Part shown: one piece after another, positions 62,037-64,000 of the stretch
Layout of the letters: each line of letters begins with the position of its first letter
How positions within the stretch are numbered: position 1 is the stretch's first letter
Assembly: GCA_944322005.1 (NCBI GenBank)
Contig: CALUNL010000005.1
Span: 62,001-126,000 of the forward strand
Origin: an uncultured Alistipes sp.
GTDB lineage: Bacteria > Bacteroidota > Bacteroidia > Bacteroidales > Rikenellaceae
Length of the DNA: 64,000 bases
Direction: 5' to 3'
The notes under the pieces: model-generated
Databases searched by the model: none
What the model was told of the DNA's origin: nothing
Seen by the model: the letters and a program-made list of their open reading frames with translations, nothing else
Position numbers and translations under genes: made by a program

Positions 62037-62044
62037 TATATTTG
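62037..62044 (+). promoter_or_regulatory. Possible -7 element for the WecA-type gene
   Basis: TATATTTG fits the consensus; the upstream TTTC is only a partial -33. The 298-base gap 61880-62177 shows nothing else I recognise. The leader would be about 130 nt. Confidence 0.4.
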
Positions 62045-62177
62045 AATCCGGTATTGTTACGAATCCGGACCTGCCGGCCTGGATCGGGCGCGAAACCGGC
62101 ATGTGAAGCCGCACCCGGACGCTTGTCCCGGCTGCAGCGCATGGCCCGGCCAATGCCGAAAAAACAGAAAACAGAAA

Positions 62178-63341
62178 ATGAGCCCTATATCCGCGACCCT
62201 CGTCCCGTTTCTTGTCTCCATGCTATCCGTGGCTGTCATACATCCGGCCCTCGTGCGCTTTGCGCGCGCGAAGAATATAGTGGACAATCCCAATACGCGA
62301 AAGCTGCAGCTTGCTCCGGTACCGGTGCTCGGCGGTATAGGCGTCTTTTTCGGAATCACCATGGGGTTGGTGTGCGCATGTGTGCTCGTCGACTGCTCGT
62401 CGCTCTTCGTGCTCTTCGGGTGCATGCTGCTGATGATGTACGTCGGAGCCATGGACGATGTGCTGGACATATCGCCGCTGTTAAGGCTCGCCTCGCAGAT
62501 ACTGGCAGTGCTTGCCCTCATCTATGCCGGCGGCCTGTCGCTCGACGATTTCCACGGCCTGTGGGGTGTCGGACATCTCCCGACGGCAGTATCACTGCCT
62601 CTTACGGTGGTGGCCGTGGTCGGAATAATCAACTCGATGAATCTGATTGACGGTGTGGACGGCCTCTTTGCCATCTTCACCATATCGGTGTGCGCCATAT
62701 TCGCCTCGGTCTTCTTTATGGCCGGAGACGTGCCGTTCTATGTTCTTGCCGTGGCATCGATAGGCGCCCTGATCCCGTTCCTGCTCCACAATGCCTTCGG
62801 CAAGAGGTCGAAGATGTTCGTGGGCGACGGAGGCACTCTGCTGATGGGCGTCGCCGTATCGGCCTTCGTCATGAGGCTTGACTCATACCCCGTTTATGGA
62901 GAGATGTTCGCCTCCCGGGGCATGGGTATAGTCCCGTTCTTGCTTGCGCTGCTTGCGGTGCCGGTATTCGATACGCTCCGGGTGATGATTGCCAGAATCA
63001 TACGCGGAGGCTCCCCGCTTGTCGGGGACAAGACGCACCTGCACCACATGTTCATATGGCTCGGTGTGTCGCATGTCGGCACGGCCGTGTCGGTCGTGTC
63101 TCTGAACCTGCTCGTGGTGCTTGTGTGGTGGGTCTCTGTCCTCTGCGGGGCGTCGGTCGACGTGCAGTTCTATGTCGTGGTCGCCTCTGCCATTGCCGTC
63201 ACTTGCGGCGTGTATTACTCCGTGCGGCTGATATGCAGGCTTTGGCCCGATGACGTGAACCGTTTCCGTGCATGGAAGGAGCGTCACAAACCGAGCCGCC
63301 GTGCCTTCGAATTCATGCGCAGGCTTATGGACAGTATCTGA
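62178..63341 (+). CDS. WecA/MraY-family undecaprenyl-phosphate sugar-phosphate transferase
   Basis: 387 residues with about 10-11 hydrophobic helices. Family motifs: MDDVLDISPLLRLASQ (Asp-rich, about 92-107), NSMNLIDGVDGL (about 152-163), FVGDGGTLLMG (about 214-224) and the His-rich THLHHMFIWLG (about 286-296). This HIHH-type motif points to WecA/TagO-like enzymes that start O-antigen or exopolysaccharide on undecaprenyl phosphate, rather than MraY. The last 30 residues are basic and cytoplasmic. ATG 62178 is preferred over 62103, whose added 25 residues are Cys-rich and not family-like. Confidence 0.88.
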   Translation: MSPISATLVPFLVSMLSVAVIHPALVRFARAKNIVDNPNTRKLQLAPVPVLGGIGVFFGITMGLVCACVLVDCSSLFVLFGCMLLMMYVGAMDDVLDISPLLRLASQILAVLALIYAGGLSLDDFHGLWGVGHLPTAVSLPLTVVAVVGIINSMNLIDGVDGLFAIFTISVCAIFASVFFMAGDVPFYVLAVASIGALIPFLLHNAFGKRSKMFVGDGGTLLMGVAVSAFVMRLDSYPVYGEMFASRGMGIVPFLLALLAVPVFDTLRVMIARIIRGGSPLVGDKTHLHHMFIWLGVSHVGTAVSVVSLNLLVVLVWWVSVLCGASVDVQFYVVVASAIAVTCGVYYSVRLICRLWPDDVNRFRAWKERHKPSRRAFEFMRRLMDSI

Positions 63342-63363
63342 TATCTGCTTTGCTAAAACGTTT

Positions 63364-63397
63364 AATGGGCGCCCGTAACCGGATGCCCGTTTTTTTA
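63364..63397 (+). terminator. Terminator after the WecA-type gene
   Basis: AATGGGC (63364-63370) pairs with GCCCGTT (63385-63391, one G-T pair), followed by seven Ts. Confidence 0.72.
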
Positions 63398-63472
63398 TTG
63401 TGTGCAACTGTCTATTTTACAGCGTATATGGTTGAGAGTGTGGGACGGAGCCAATAAAAAATGTTAAAACGA

Positions 63473-63504
63473 TTTGCAATTTGCTAAAACGGTTTATATA
63501 TTTG
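63473..63504 (+). promoter_or_regulatory. Promoter and candidate operators of the LacI-family gene
   Basis: TTTG (63473-63476), 20 nt, TATATTTG (63497-63504). Between them lies GCTAAAACGGTTTAT (63483-63497), with AAAC-G-GTTT symmetry. A related TTAAAACGATTTGC lies at 63464-63477 and GCTAAAACGTTTAA at 63352-63365. The symmetry and placement suit LacI-family operators, so autoregulation is likely. Confidence 0.55.
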
Positions 63505-63531
63505 TGATACGTCTTATGGCAATATGGAACC

Positions 63532-64000
63532 ATGGTTAAAAGAGTGACCATACGCGATGTGGCACGCGAGGCGGGGGTCTCGATTGCGCTGGTGTCGTTC
63601 GTAATGAACCGCCACAACCGCCGCGCTGACGGCAAGGAGTACCGCGTCAACGAGGATACGGTTAAGAGAATCCTCGAGGTGGCCGAGAGGTTGGATTACC
63701 ATCCCAATGTTGCGGCGAGTTCGCTTCGCAGCGGCAAGACGCGGACGATAGGAGTCGTTGTCTCCGATATTGCAAACAGATTCTTTTCGGATATTGTGCG
63801 CCGCATAGAAAATGTCGCGTGCGAGTCGGGCTATTCGGTGATATTCGCAAGCACCGACGAGAAGGCCGACAAGTTCGAGCATATGCTCGGTGTCATGACC
63901 AACAAGGGTGTCGACGGCCTTATACTTGCTCCGTGCGACGGCGGCGAGGAGGCGGTGCGCCGTGTCGCCGCTACCGGGATGCCGGTGGTGCTGCTCGACC
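63532..64000 (+). CDS. LacI-family transcriptional regulator (cut off by window end)
   Basis: The first 156 codons are present. The LacI helix-turn-helix is MVKRVTIRDVAREAGVSIALVSFVMNRH (about 1-28), followed by the hinge region (RILEVAERLDYHPNVAASSLRSGKTRTIGVVV) and the start of the periplasmic-binding-like core (IANRFFSDIVRRIENVACESGYSVIFASTDE). The recognition helix has VSIALVSFVM in place of the common VSxxTVSRVLN. The ligand cannot be told from the visible part. ATG 63532 is the only sensible start. Confidence 0.92.
   Translation, partial: MVKRVTIRDVAREAGVSIALVSFVMNRHNRRADGKEYRVNEDTVKRILEVAERLDYHPNVAASSLRSGKTRTIGVVVSDIANRFFSDIVRRIENVACESGYSVIFASTDEKADKFEHMLGVMTNKGVDGLILAPCDGGEEAVRRVAATGMPVVLLD

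Noticed and set aside
1..64000. CRISPR array, prophage, transposon or rRNA operon
   Set aside because: No regularly spaced repeats, integrase, transposase or rRNA-like sequence was seen on reading through.

Overview
The window looks like core chromosome of a member of the Bacteroidota, most likely a Rikenellaceae/Alistipes-type gut anaerobe; the genus is my inference. The phylum call rests on several things: many upstream regions fit the Bacteroidetes promoter (TTTG or TTG, about 19-20 nt, then TAnnTTTG); gldH follows ricT; there is a three-gene succinate dehydrogenase/fumarate reductase operon; and there are TonB-dependent receptors, an S46 dipeptidyl peptidase, and DUF4876, DUF6850, DUF5723 and FISUMP surface proteins. 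The DNA is GC-rich and codon use looks uniform. I see no insertion sequence, prophage, integrase, CRISPR array or rRNA gene.

Layout. 1-5.6 kb: an HU protein, a 29-residue very basic protein that may be ribosomal, RNase G and Mfd. 5.6-13.5 kb: coaX followed by an envelope block (outer-membrane protein, TPR protein, LptC, DUF21/CBS protein, PpiD-like foldase). 13.8-15.2 kb (minus): a secreted protein and a small Cys-rich membrane protein, transcribed away from trkA through what looks like a bidirectional promoter. 15.4-22 kb: trkA, deoxynucleoside kinase, an RsmF-type methyltransferase, a MerR regulator, a Nif3-like protein, a C4 zinc-ribbon coiled coil, Ogt and RidA. 22-27.6 kb: rmuC, 5-FTHF cyclo-ligase and frdCAB. 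27.7-34.5 kb: a lone TonB receptor facing a DUF5723 / large lipoprotein operon. 34.6-37.9 kb: uvrC, a C-GCAxxG-C-C protein and a zeta-toxin-like kinase gene with a 54-codon partner.

38-52.6 kb: a receiver/PPDK-N fusion protein, a ClpC-type unfoldase, then a surface cluster on one strand (TonB receptor, DUF4876 lipoprotein, DUF6850 barrel, FISUMP lipoprotein, S46 dipeptidyl peptidase). 52.6-55.7 kb: a PepSY-helix protein and a Cys/His OB-like periplasmic protein, divergent from a His-rich small protein; then a hemerythrin-like protein translationally coupled to a LuxR-type regulator. 55.7-61.2 kb: MATE exporter, ricT-gldH-trmB and a nucleoside-type MFS transporter. 61.3-64 kb: tRNA-Gln(CTG), a second HU protein, a WecA-type glycosyltransferase and the start of a LacI-family regulator cut off by the window end.

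Most of the content is housekeeping. The parts I would look at first are the zeta-like kinase/small-protein pair, the receiver-PPDK-N fusion, the 43.9-52.6 kb surface cluster, the Cys/His-rich cluster at 52.6-54.3 kb, and several promoter arrangements (face-to-face promoters, near-leaderless genes). All functional statements come from reading sequence motifs without database searches.
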